NCBI GenBank assembly: GCA_023448955.1
Contig: JAEXJU010000057.1
Location: 1 to 21,058 of the forward strand
Length of the DNA: 21,058 bases
Direction: 5' to 3'
Source of the DNA: Bacteroidota bacterium
Lineage (GTDB): Bacteria > Bacteroidota > Bacteroidia > Flavobacteriales > Weeksellaceae
Under the pieces are notes generated by a model. That model was given only the letters and a program-made list of their open reading frames with translations. It was not told the DNA's origin and searched no databases. Positions 7,259-14,317 of the stretch are shown in pieces (the first letter of the stretch is position 1; each line of letters begins with the position of its first letter). Both the position numbers and the translations under genes were made by a program.

Positions 7259-7621
7259 CTAATTTGAGAGTGAGTTTTTTGAGTTGTCAGGCTGAGCGGA
7301 GTCGAAGCTTTTGTCGATATTATCTGAATGACTATGATTTTGACATATAGACAATTCTTTTAATTTTTCCCAATTGTCATTAATGATTGCTTCTTTTTTC
7401 TTTCTACTCCAACCTTTTACCTGTTTTTCGAAAGCAATAACTTGGTCGATTTCATTAAATTCAGTATAAAAAACCAATTGAACTGGTCTTCTATTATGAG
7501 TGTAACTTTCGGGGTAATGTCCTGATTGATGTTTAATAAACCTAGATTCCAAGTTGCTTGTAACTCCTGTATAGTAAGAGTTATCCGAACATTTCAATAT
7601 GTAAACAAAATATTGTTTCAT
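7259..7621 (-). CDS. GIY-YIG nuclease-superfamily protein with repeat-derived tail
   Basis: A 120-residue protein of the small single-domain GIY-YIG group (UPF0213/YhbQ-like). YFVYILKCSDNSYYTGVT gives the GIY (VYI) and YIG (YTG) strands. LESRFIKHQSG carries the catalytic-type Arg, and the helix IAFEKQVKGWSRKKKEAII carries the conserved Glu. The domain ends at about residue 90 (WEKLKELS). The last 30 residues are unlike the family, and SFDSAQPDNS is the translation of a REP-like repeat arm (7285-7310), so the normal stop seems to have been replaced by repeat sequence. Cellular role is unclear: some relatives cut DNA, many have no assigned function. The BamA-like gene follows 13 bp after the stop. 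Confidence 0.88.
   Translation of the reverse strand: MKQYFVYILKCSDNSYYTGVTSNLESRFIKHQSGHYPESYTHNRRPVQLVFYTEFNEIDQVIAFEKQVKGWSRKKKEAIINDNWEKLKELSICQNHSHSDNIDKSFDSAQPDNSKNSLSN
7285..7310. repeat. solitary REP arm, type A, inside the GIY-YIG gene
   Basis: The plus strand reads TGTCAGGCTGAGCGGAGTCG then AAGCTT, one arm of the inverted-repeat family also seen at 7635-7742. No second arm is close by. It is translated on the minus strand as part of the GIY-YIG tail. Confidence 0.75.
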
Positions 7622-7634
7622 CTTGTGGGAAGCA

Positions 7635-7742
7635 CTTCGACTCCGCTCAGTGTGACATCTCTAATACTAACTGTTTTCATTTCAAAGATGTCAGTAACAA
7701 GAAAGTTCATTTTAAACGATGTCAGTCTGAGCGGAGTCGAAG
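7635..7742. repeat. REP-like inverted-repeat element, type A arms
   Basis: Left arm CTTCGACTCCGCTCAGTGTG then ACATC; right arm GATGTCAGTCTGAGCGGAGT then CGAAG. Next to the left arm is the core CTCTAATACTAAC, the reverse complement of the GTTAGTATTAGAG core in the other elements, so this copy lies in the opposite orientation. It fills most of the gap between the SDR gene and the GIY-YIG gene. Confidence 0.75.
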
Positions 7743-7771
7743 ATTTTTATACTTTATAAATAAAACCGAAG

Positions 7772-8566
7772 TTAGTCCATTTTATTATACTTCTTCATCA
7801 GATTTTCATAAGTATTCTGCGGAAGAATCCATTTCAAAGGAACGCCAATTTTCTGTCCGAATTTTCCGAAATAATAATGTGCTTTCCATTTTGATTTCTG
7901 AAGAAGTTTATCAACGTAAACCGCAACTTCCAAAGGCTCTGTTCCTTCGTCCACGTGAGCATTCATCACAGAATAAACTTTTTCATAGACTTTTTTGTAA
8001 GGTTCAGAAACATTGGTTTTGACACGATTTTCCGCAATATTCGTTTTAATGTCGCCTAAATGAAGCGAGCAAACTTTGATGTTCCAGGGATAAACTTCGT
8101 AACGAATTGCTTCTGTTACTTTGTCTAAAGCCGATTTGGAAGCCGAATAAAACCCTCGGAACGGCAATCCCATTTCGGAACCGATACTGGAAACATTGAT
8201 GATTTTTCCGGATTTTTGTTCACGCATTTTTGGAAGAACAGCCGTCATCATTTGGACTGAGCCAATCAGATTAAGATTGAATAACTTCGTTATATCTTCC
8301 TTAGTTGAATCCTCAACTGCGCCAACCATTCCCATTCCGGCATTATTAATTAGAACATCGATTCTGGTTTCTGTTTTCAGGATTTCAGAAATCGCACTGT
8401 CGATTTGTTCTTTTTCGGTAATATCTGTCGGAATCGAAACAAAATAATCAGAGCTTACGACTTTTCTGCTCAAACCGTAAACTTTGTTTCCTTTCTTTCC
8501 GAAATATTCTGCCAAGGCAAATCCGATTCCGGATGAAGCGCCTGTGATGATGATAACTTTTGACAT
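7772..8566 (-). CDS. SDR-family oxidoreductase
   Basis: A 264-residue classical short-chain dehydrogenase/reductase. The Rossmann nucleotide motif is TGASSGIG (8-15), the structural motif NNAG is at 74-77, and the catalytic set is N99, S127 (NVSS), Y140 and K144 (YSASK). The Arg at 34 after the second strand (GLSRK) suggests NADP(H) preference. The C-terminal part (WKAHYYFGKFGQKIGVPLKWILPQ) is like that of many uncharacterised SDRs of this phylum; the substrate cannot be read from the sequence. The ATG at 8564-8566 begins 1 bp after the aroA stop, so the two genes are almost surely translated from one mRNA. A link with the shikimate pathway is not implied by this alone. Confidence 0.92.
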   Translation of the reverse strand: MSKVIIITGASSGIGFALAEYFGKKGNKVYGLSRKVVSSDYFVSIPTDITEKEQIDSAISEILKTETRIDVLINNAGMGMVGAVEDSTKEDITKLFNLNLIGSVQMMTAVLPKMREQKSGKIINVSSIGSEMGLPFRGFYSASKSALDKVTEAIRYEVYPWNIKVCSLHLGDIKTNIAENRVKTNVSEPYKKVYEKVYSVMNAHVDEGTEPLEVAVYVDKLLQKSKWKAHYYFGKFGQKIGVPLKWILPQNTYENLMKKYNKMD

Positions 8567-8567
8567 A

Positions 8568-9791
8568 TTATTCAGTTTCTTGAGTTACGGATTTAAAATC
8601 CTCCCAAAACTCAGGATAAGATTTCTCCACAACATCTTCGTTTTCGATATTCAATTCCTTAACCAAAGCAAACGGCGCAAAAGCCATCGCCATTCTGTGG
8701 TCGTTGTAGGTCGCAATAGAAATATTTTCTTCAGGTTCAATAAACTCGCAAGATTCGATTTTATCTACTGTAATATGCGTTTTTGCTCCGATTTTCAACA
8801 ATTCATTTTGAAGTGCAACCAATCGGTCGGTTTCTTTCACTTTCAGAGTATGAAGTCCTGTAATCACGAAAGGAATTTTAAGAGCAGCTGCTGTTACACA
8901 AAGCGTTTGCGCGATGTCCGGACAATCGTTCATATCGAGCGTTATCAATTCCGGATATTCGAAAGCAGGCTCCGGCAAAAGTGAAATCGAGTTTTCTGCA
9001 TAATCCGAAACCGTGTTTATGCCGAAATATTTCAAGTAGATTTCCTTAATCACGCTGTCGCCTTGCAAAGACAAAGTATGATAACTTTTCAAAGTGATTG
9101 ATTTTCTGCCGATGGCGCACAAAGAATAAAAGTAAGACGCTGATGACCAGTCACTTTCTACTTCGTAATGTTCTGTTCTGATGTGGTTTTTATGCGAAAC
9201 GATTTCGATTCTGTTTTCTGCAAAATGAGATTTGATTCCGATTTCGTTCAGGATTTTCAAAGTCATTTCGAGGTAAGGTCTTGACGTAATTTCGCCGTCC
9301 AGTTCGAAAGTCAATCCGTTATCCAATTTTCCTCCGATTAAAATTAAGGAAGTCAAAAACTGGCTGGAAACACTGGCTGAGATTCTAACCAAATTGTTTT
9401 CAATCTTCTTTCCGATGATTTGCAATGGCGGAAAACCTTCTTTTTCAAGATAAGTGATGTCCGCACCAAGCGACTGAAGCGCATCTACCAAAGGTTTGAT
9501 GGGACGGTTTTTCATTCGGTCAGAACCTGTCAAAATTGTTTTTCTGCCTTCAAAAATAGAGTAGTAAGAAGTCAGAAATCGCATTGCAGTTCCGGCGTGA
9601 TGAATGTCAATGGTTTCTGAATCAGATTCCAAAGCTTTTTTTAGCAAAGTTGTGTCCTGAGAATTGGAAAGATTGAGCATATCAATGTTCCCAAACAATT
9701 TCCCTAAAATCAAAAGACGGTTCGAAATACTTTTCGAACCGGTGATTTGGATATTTTTTCCGTCTATAAGTTCAGACTTTTTTATAATCAT
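8568..9791 (-). CDS. aroA: 3-phosphoshikimate 1-carboxyvinyltransferase (EPSP synthase)
   Basis: AroA joins phosphoenolpyruvate and shikimate-3-phosphate to give EPSP, the sixth step of chorismate synthesis. Begun at the ATG at 9789-9791 the protein has 407 residues (MIIKKSELIDGKNI...), slightly short of the usual 420-430. The frame is open for another 18 codons upstream (to a TTG at 9845), but that stretch is hydrophobic and not family-like. Visible motifs are GSKSISNR (18-25), HHAGTAMRFLTS, RPIKPLVDALQSLGAD, SSQFLTSLIL, DMNDCPDIAQTL, KVKETDRLVAL and YNDHRMAMAFA. The order and residues are those of AroA, not of MurA. The SDR gene follows after 1 bp. Upstream lies a REP-like element (9867-9941), and I see no clear promoter box. 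Confidence 0.96.
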   Translation of the reverse strand: MIIKKSELIDGKNIQITGSKSISNRLLILGKLFGNIDMLNLSNSQDTTLLKKALESDSETIDIHHAGTAMRFLTSYYSIFEGRKTILTGSDRMKNRPIKPLVDALQSLGADITYLEKEGFPPLQIIGKKIENNLVRISASVSSQFLTSLILIGGKLDNGLTFELDGEITSRPYLEMTLKILNEIGIKSHFAENRIEIVSHKNHIRTEHYEVESDWSSASYFYSLCAIGRKSITLKSYHTLSLQGDSVIKEIYLKYFGINTVSDYAENSISLLPEPAFEYPELITLDMNDCPDIAQTLCVTAAALKIPFVITGLHTLKVKETDRLVALQNELLKIGAKTHITVDKIESCEFIEPEENISIATYNDHRMAMAFAPFALVKELNIENEDVVEKSYPEFWEDFKSVTQETE

Positions 9792-9866
9792 AATTTTGTG
9801 CGATGTGAAAAATAAGATGTAAGCGGCCAGTAAAAAATTATTCATTTTTCGTTTATTAACCTAAAG

Positions 9867-9941
9867 CTTCGACAGGCTCAGCTTGACATCGCTAGAAATC
9901 AAGCGTTTAGTATTAGAGATGTCACACTGAGCTTGTCGAAG
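9867..9941. repeat. REP-like inverted-repeat element, type B arms
   Basis: Left arm CTTCGACAGGCTCAGCTTGA then CATC; right arm GATGTCACACTGAGCTTGTC then GAAG. The core TTTAGTATTAGAGATGTCAC sits beside the right arm. It lies in the 250-bp gap between aroA and the MazG-type gene; the rest of the gap is AT-rich and shows nothing else I can name. Confidence 0.75.
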
Positions 9942-10039
9942 TGTCTGTTGTAAGTAATTGATTTTTATATCAATGCATAGTAATAGGTTGTTTAACGGAT
10001 ATTAAAAAAAACTTCTGACTTATAACATTTTACTTCTCA

Positions 10040-10366
10040 CTATTTTAATTTTTCATTATTCTGATGTCGGTCTTTGTCCCTATCAGTTTTGATTTTCATT
10101 TTTTTGTCGAAGGCTGATTGCAAATCTGTTCCGGTTTGATTGGCTAAGCAAAGCGTCACAAAAAGAACGTCGGCCAATTCTTCTCCCAAATCTTTGGATT
10201 TATCGGATTCTTTTTCAGATTGTTCGCCATATCTTCTGGCAATGATTCTGGCAACTTCGCCTACTTCTTCAGTCAGCATTGCCATATTCGTCAGTTCATT
10301 GAAATAGCGGACGCCAATGGCTTTTATCCATTCATCGACCTGTTTTTGTAGCGATGTGATTTCCAT
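10040..10366 (-). CDS. MazG-type nucleotide pyrophosphohydrolase
   Basis: A 108-residue protein of the all-alpha NTP pyrophosphohydrolase (MazG/dUTPase-2) superfamily, which hydrolyses NTPs to NMP and pyrophosphate with Mg2+. The metal-binding helices show E33-E34-x2-E37 (LTEEVGEVARI) and E62-E63-x2-D66 (LGEELADVLF), the expected ExxE...ExxD pattern. The single domain matches the short YpjD-like type, not the long two-domain MazG. The protein lacks a signal peptide. Its ATG overlaps the stop of the preceding lipoprotein gene by one base (TAATG), so translation is probably coupled. The actual nucleotide substrate cannot be read from the sequence. Confidence 0.9.
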   Translation of the reverse strand: MEITSLQKQVDEWIKAIGVRYFNELTNMAMLTEEVGEVARIIARRYGEQSEKESDKSKDLGEELADVLFVTLCLANQTGTDLQSAFDKKMKIKTDRDKDRHQNNEKLK

Positions 10367-11766
10367 TATTTAAATTGATAAGCACCAATGCTTGGTTTGT
10401 TTAATGGTCTTGAAGTTCCTACAATATCTTTTACAGTGATATTGTTATAATCTGCAGTTCCATTATCCTTAGCTTTAGAATCAGATTTCACTCTCAGGTT
10501 CATTTTCTGAGTGAAATAATTCTGGAATTTCGGGTCTTCATTTTTGATGTTCGAATTATCAGGATTTAAGCCGGAATTAGAAGTGAATTTTAATAACGAA
10601 TTTTTAAATGTAGCATTGAAATTACCACTATTTCCAACTTTAGTAAAAGTAATCATATCAGGAACATCTCCATAAATGATCGAATTATTAACATTAAGAG
10701 TAGGGTCTGCTACTTCTATTTCACCTTTTTCATTTTCCCAGCCATTGGTTGCAAAAATCCCTACAGCTGACATAGAAGGATTAAGGTTCCAATAATTGGC
10801 AAGCGTACAGTAATTAAGATTGTAAGTTCCGCCGCTTGCAATTGCAAGATCAGCTTCGCCGCAATTATTCATGACCACATTGTTTGCCGTAAATTGCGTA
10901 GAATGGATCGCATAAATGCCAACATTCTGAAAGGTATGGAAAATAGAATTGTTGATTGTTGCATCATTCTTTTTTAGCTGTAATCCAACATTACCGCCAA
11001 AAACCCTGGCATAATTCATTTTCAGAAGTGAGCCTTCTTCCATTTTGATGCCGTTCCAGTTGGCAGGAAGCGTGTCGTATTTAGTATCACTTCGGTCACC
11101 ACGGAAAATCACCTCATCACCCAAAGCACCATTAACGGTTAGTCCGGAATTTTTCATAAAATTCATTCCGCTGTTTTTCCGGAAATAGACTTTAGTCCCT
11201 TTTTCCATTGTCAAAGTTTTACCTTCAGCAACATTCAGGTTTCCAAAGATTACTTTTACTTTGTCTTTAGTCCAGGTTGTGTTATCATTTATTGTCACTG
11301 GATTTTCGCCCGTTTGGATGAAATACTCAGCATCCTGTACGACTGAGAAAAGTGTCACTTTCTGTTCTCCAGCCGGAGTGTTGAAAACCACCTTGTCTTC
11401 GGCAATCGCTTCCGGAGCATTGGCTACAGGCGCGATTTCTACGAAAACATAGAGACTGTCTTTTTTTCTCAAAGCCACATTTTGAAAACTTGTTCCGGTT
11501 TTTCCATCAACATTAATTCTATAAAGTGAAGAATTTCCACCTTCAAGCGCAATTTTCGGAATCAGGACATCTTTATCTTCATTATTATAAACCTTTACGG
11601 CATAGGTTTCCGAACGCATCTGGTTATAAACCGTATCACAAAAAACGGTGTCGGTAGAAAAACGCAGAAGCTGACTTGGCGACTCAAATGTAATATCGTC
11701 GCGGTTACAGGCGCCTAAAAGTAAAAGTGTCCAAAATGCAATTCCAAAAAGTATTTTAATTTTCAT
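10366..11766 (-). CDS. beta-helix lipoprotein
   Basis: A 466-residue exported lipoprotein. The signal peptide ends in the lipobox LLGAC with the lipid-carrying Cys at residue 20, followed by NRDD. About 30-130 looks like an Ig/beta-sandwich region (AVKVYNNEDKDVLIPKIAL, SLYVFVEIAP). From about 165 the protein has the repetitive short strands and Asn/Gly turns of a right-handed parallel beta helix (VFGGNVGLQLKKNDATINNS, YNLNYCTLANYWNLNPSMS). The end, VGTSRPLNKPSIGAYQF, is like the close of 'choice-of-anchor Q' beta-helix proteins of Bacteroidota. No catalytic residues can be named. Polysaccharide binding or surface structure is possible but unproven. A -7 box lies at 11784-11791. Coupling by TAATG to the MazG-type gene is odd, as the products act in different compartments. 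Confidence 0.82.
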   Translation of the reverse strand: MKIKILFGIAFWTLLLLGACNRDDITFESPSQLLRFSTDTVFCDTVYNQMRSETYAVKVYNNEDKDVLIPKIALEGGNSSLYRINVDGKTGTSFQNVALRKKDSLYVFVEIAPVANAPEAIAEDKVVFNTPAGEQKVTLFSVVQDAEYFIQTGENPVTINDNTTWTKDKVKVIFGNLNVAEGKTLTMEKGTKVYFRKNSGMNFMKNSGLTVNGALGDEVIFRGDRSDTKYDTLPANWNGIKMEEGSLLKMNYARVFGGNVGLQLKKNDATINNSIFHTFQNVGIYAIHSTQFTANNVVMNNCGEADLAIASGGTYNLNYCTLANYWNLNPSMSAVGIFATNGWENEKGEIEVADPTLNVNNSIIYGDVPDMITFTKVGNSGNFNATFKNSLLKFTSNSGLNPDNSNIKNEDPKFQNYFTQKMNLRVKSDSKAKDNGTADYNNITVKDIVGTSRPLNKPSIGAYQFK

Positions 11767-11783
11767 TTATATCGTTTAATCTT

Positions 11784-11791
11784 CAAAACTA
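11784..11791 (-). promoter_or_regulatory. -7 box of the lipoprotein gene
   Basis: The minus strand reads TAGTTTTG, a full TAnnTTTG match, 17 bp before the ATG at 11766. No convincing -33 box is visible. Confidence 0.45.
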
Positions 11792-11848
11792 CAAAATTTA
11801 AATTTTTATTTTATAAGTATGATAATATTTCAGTATTTATTTTAATTT

Positions 11849-11928
11849 GGGCGCCTTTATCCGCCCTCCGTTCCCGCTTTTTTCTTTTTTGCAAAAAGAA
11901 AAAGAGCTTCACTCAGGTCGGGGCGCGC
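11849..11928. repeat. T-run/A-run hairpin repeat, copy 1
   Basis: The element begins GGGCGCCTTTATCCGCCCTC and ends GTCGGGGCGCGC. The outer stem is GCGCC (11851-11855) with GGCGC (11922-11926). The inner stem pairs the run CTTTTTTCTTTTTT with AAAAAGAAAAAG around GC. It aligns with the element at 16259-16363 in order and motif (ATCCGCC, TCCG, TCCC, T-run, A-run, TTC-CTCA-GTCGGG). It stands in the 344-bp gap before the E1 gene, which otherwise holds the operator/promoter at 12011-12049. Confidence 0.65.
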
Positions 11929-12010
11929 TTCACCTATTAGCAACATCTGTCATTCTTGATAAATTGTCATAAACAGAATATTGATAGTCATTATAAACAT
12001 AAATAAAACT

Positions 12011-12028
12011 AACTAACATTTGTTAGTT
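12011..12028. promoter_or_regulatory. candidate TetR-family operator
   Basis: AACTAACATTTGTTAGTT is an 8-bp inverted repeat (AACTAACA and TGTTAGTT) with a 2-bp centre. The core CTAACATTTGTTAG has the CNAAC-N4-GTTNG layout that I recall for the site of the TetR-family regulator PaaR of Thermus (CNAACGNNCGTTNG), matching 8 of its 10 fixed bases. It covers the -33 TTTG of the E1 promoter. A TetR-family gene lies downstream at 14318-14914. Confidence 0.6.
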
Positions 12029-12049
12029 TCATGAAAAAGTGTATTTTTG
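12019..12049 (+). promoter_or_regulatory. promoter of the E1 gene
   Basis: TTTG at 12019-12022 (-33) and TATTTTTG at 12042-12049 (-7, full TAnnTTTG match) are 19 bp apart, a normal Bacteroidota spacing. The E1 ATG follows 61 bp after the -7 box. The -33 box lies at the centre of the palindrome at 12011-12028. Confidence 0.6.
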
Positions 12050-12110
12050 AATAAATCACATTCAATCTATCCAAACTGAGAATAACAGATTGAATGTCAA
12101 ATGTTTAAAT

Positions 12111-14192
12111 ATGCAAATCACTGAAAAACATTTTTTAAACAAAGAAATTAGCCTGACTGATTTACTGAAATCTGCTTATCGTTTGATGTTTACGGCCAAA
12201 ACGATGAGCGATTTGTTCGAACAGGAAAAAAAGATCACTTCCAAGTACGTTCACGCTACTTCCCGCGGACACGAAGCAATTCAGCTCGCTTTGGGAATGC
12301 AGTTGTTGCCACAGGATTTCGTGAGTCCTTATTATAGAGATGATTCAATTTTATTAGGTATCGGATTGACACCTTATGAATTGATGCTTCAGCTTTTAGC
12401 CAAAAAAGATGACCCATTTTCCGGCGGAAGAACCTATTATTCTCATCCAAGTTTGCGAAGAGATGATTTCCCGAAAATGATCCACCAAAGCTCCGGAACA
12501 GGAATGCAGGCCATTCCAACAACGGGAATTGCAATGGGAATGAAATATAAAGAAGAAACAGGAATTGCTGAAAATCTTGACGAAAAACCAATTGTGGTAT
12601 GCTCGCTCGGCGATGCAAGCTGTACTGAAGGCGAAGTTTCTGAAGCATTCCAGATGGCTGCCCTCAAACAATTGCCAATTTTATATCTGGTTCAGGATAA
12701 TGAGTGGGATATTTCTGCCAACGCCAAAGAAATCCGAGCACAGGATATTACAGAATATATGCGAGGTTTCAACGGTATCGAAACCAGAACTATAGACGGA
12801 ACAGATTTTATCAAATCCTACGAAACCGTCAAAGAATGCATCAAAATCATTCGTGAAGAAAGACGTCCAATGCTGATTCACGCCAAAGTTCCGTTGCTCA
12901 ATCATCATACTTCCGGTGTTAGAAAGGAATGGTACCGAGATGATTTGGAAGAATGTGCGAAGAATGACCCATTAATCAAATTAAAAAACAAACTTTCAGA
13001 ATTCAGCATAGAAGATTCTGAAATTGAATGGATTGAAAAGGAAGTTCAGGAATCAGTTAGAACTGATTTTGAAAATGCTGTTCTGGCAGAAGACCCAAAA
13101 CCGGAAGATACATACAAACACGATTTTGCACCAACACCTATAACCGAAGAAAAAGGAGAACGTTCTCCAAGCGGAAAAATCCCGACGGTGATGGTAGATT
13201 GTGCTTTGTTCGCCATTAGAGAATTAATGCAAAAACATCCGGAAGCCTTATTGTACGGTCAAGATGTCGGCTTGAGATTAGGTGGCGTTTTCCGTGAAGC
13301 GATTACTTTGGCCGCACAATTTGGAGAGAAGCGTGTTTTCAACACACCAATTCAGGAAGCTTTTATTGTCGGTTCAACCGTCGGAATGAGCGCCGTTGGT
13401 TTGAAACCGATTGTCGAAGTTCAGTTCGCAGATTACATTTGGCCAGGTTTGAATCAATTGTTTACTGAAGTTTCCAGAAGCTATTATTTGTCTAATGGAA
13501 AATGGCCGGTATCAATGATTCTCCGTGTTCCGATTGGTGCTTACGGAAGCGGCGGGCCATATCATTCAAGTTCCGTTGAAAGTGTTTTGACGAATATCAA
13601 AGGTGTCAAAATCGCTTATCCATCAACAGGAGCAGATTTGAAAGGTTTGATGAAAGCTGCTTTTTATGACCCAAATCCTGTGGTAATGCTGGAACATAAA
13701 GGTCTTTACTGGTCAAAAATAGATGGGACAGAAAATGCGAAAACGATAGAACCGGACGAAGATTACGTTATTCCTTTCGGGAAAGCAAGAGAAGTTTTGC
13801 TTTGCGATAATCAAAATAATAAACCAACTTTAACAATCATTACTTACGGAATGGGCGTTTATTGGGCTTCGAATGCAGCGAAACAGTTTGATAATCAAAT
13901 CGAAATTATTGATTTGAGAACACTCGCACCTTTGGACGAAAACCGGGTTTTCGAAAGTGTGAAAAAGCATAACCGTTGCATCGTTTTGACAGAAGAACCT
14001 GTGAATAACAGCTTTGCTCAAAGTCTGGCAGCCAGAATCAATGAAAACTGTTTCAGACAATTGGATGCGCCGGTAAAAGTAGTAGGCGCAAAAAATCTTC
14101 CTGCAATTCCTATCAATTCTGAATTGGAGAAAGAAATGTTGCCAAACACAGAAAAATTAATTAAAGAAATAGAACAATTGTTGAGATATTAA
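12111..14192 (+). CDS. 2-oxoacid dehydrogenase E1 component, fused alpha and beta subunits
   Basis: A 693-residue thiamine-diphosphate enzyme joining an alpha-type and a beta-type E1 in one chain. E1 decarboxylates a 2-oxoacid and passes the acyl group to lipoyl-E2. The alpha half has HATSRGHEAIQLALGM, SPYYRDDSILL, and the ThDP motif from G167-D168 (GDASCTEGEVSEAF) to N197 (QDNEWDIS). The beta half starts near 354 (GKIPTVMVDCALFAIRELM) with NTPIQEAFIVGSTVGM, VQFADYIWPGLNQL, YGSGGPYHSS and a transketolase-C end. The start is the ATG at 12111; an in-frame TTG 21 bp earlier is less likely. The sequence is of the branched-chain type, and fused forms are known in Bacteroidota. No E2 or E3 gene is near. 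A promoter with an overlapping TetR-type palindrome lies upstream and the regulator gene 125 bp downstream. The substrate is open: branched-chain oxoacids or, by context, phenylpyruvate. Confidence 0.9.
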   Translation: MQITEKHFLNKEISLTDLLKSAYRLMFTAKTMSDLFEQEKKITSKYVHATSRGHEAIQLALGMQLLPQDFVSPYYRDDSILLGIGLTPYELMLQLLAKKDDPFSGGRTYYSHPSLRRDDFPKMIHQSSGTGMQAIPTTGIAMGMKYKEETGIAENLDEKPIVVCSLGDASCTEGEVSEAFQMAALKQLPILYLVQDNEWDISANAKEIRAQDITEYMRGFNGIETRTIDGTDFIKSYETVKECIKIIREERRPMLIHAKVPLLNHHTSGVRKEWYRDDLEECAKNDPLIKLKNKLSEFSIEDSEIEWIEKEVQESVRTDFENAVLAEDPKPEDTYKHDFAPTPITEEKGERSPSGKIPTVMVDCALFAIRELMQKHPEALLYGQDVGLRLGGVFREAITLAAQFGEKRVFNTPIQEAFIVGSTVGMSAVGLKPIVEVQFADYIWPGLNQLFTEVSRSYYLSNGKWPVSMILRVPIGAYGSGGPYHSSSVESVLTNIKGVKIAYPSTGADLKGLMKAAFYDPNPVVMLEHKGLYWSKIDGTENAKTIEPDEDYVIPFGKAREVLLCDNQNNKPTLTIITYGMGVYWASNAAKQFDNQIEIIDLRTLAPLDENRVFESVKKHNRCIVLTEEPVNNSFAQSLAARINENCFRQLDAPVKVVGAKNLPAIPINSELEKEMLPNTEKLIKEIEQLLRY

Positions 14193-14197
14193 TGAGT

Positions 14198-14270
14198 CTT
14201 CGGCAGGCTCAGACTGACACGTTCCTAAAAAACGGTTGGTATTAGAGATGTCACGCTGAGCTTGTCGAAG
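14198..14270. repeat. REP-like element, type B, left of the TetR gene
   Basis: Left arm CTTCGGCAGGCTCAGACTGA, core GGTTGGTATTAGAGATGTCA, right arm CTGAGCTTGTCGAAG. It begins 6 bp after the E1 stop. It matches the element at 14944-15017 closely and in the same orientation. It may form a hairpin in the E1 transcript but has no T-tract. Confidence 0.78.
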
Positions 14271-14295
14271 CGTTTGCTAATTTATAATAAAATAG

Positions 14296-14317
14296 TTGCG
14301 CTCTTTGCGTTAAAAAT
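14296..14317. repeat. TTGCGC-CTTTGCGTT leader motif before the TetR gene
   Basis: TTGCGCTCTTTGCGTTAAAA ends just before the ATG at 14318. Related motifs precede paaE (from 15064) and paaA (from 16562), and an inverted pair precedes paaB. It is either a dispersed repeat or a shared leader signal. Confidence 0.5.

Noticed and set aside
7285..7742. Small CRISPR-like array formed by the three GAGCGGAGTCGAAG arms
   Set aside because: Arms are inverted and irregularly spaced, there are no unique spacers of fixed length, and no cas genes are present.
8484..8984. A 166-codon plus-strand frame over the aroA/SDR junction
   Set aside because: It crosses two firmly identified genes on the other strand, and its protein is a Phe/Arg-rich shadow.
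11849..12110. Riboswitch upstream of the E1 gene
   Set aside because: The folded element lies upstream of the likely promoter at 12019-12049, so it would not be in the E1 transcript, and no known aptamer motif is visible.
12256..12908. Four overlapping frames (three long, one short) on the minus strand of the E1 gene
   Set aside because: All overlap the conserved E1 alpha domain and each other, with no recognisable motif.
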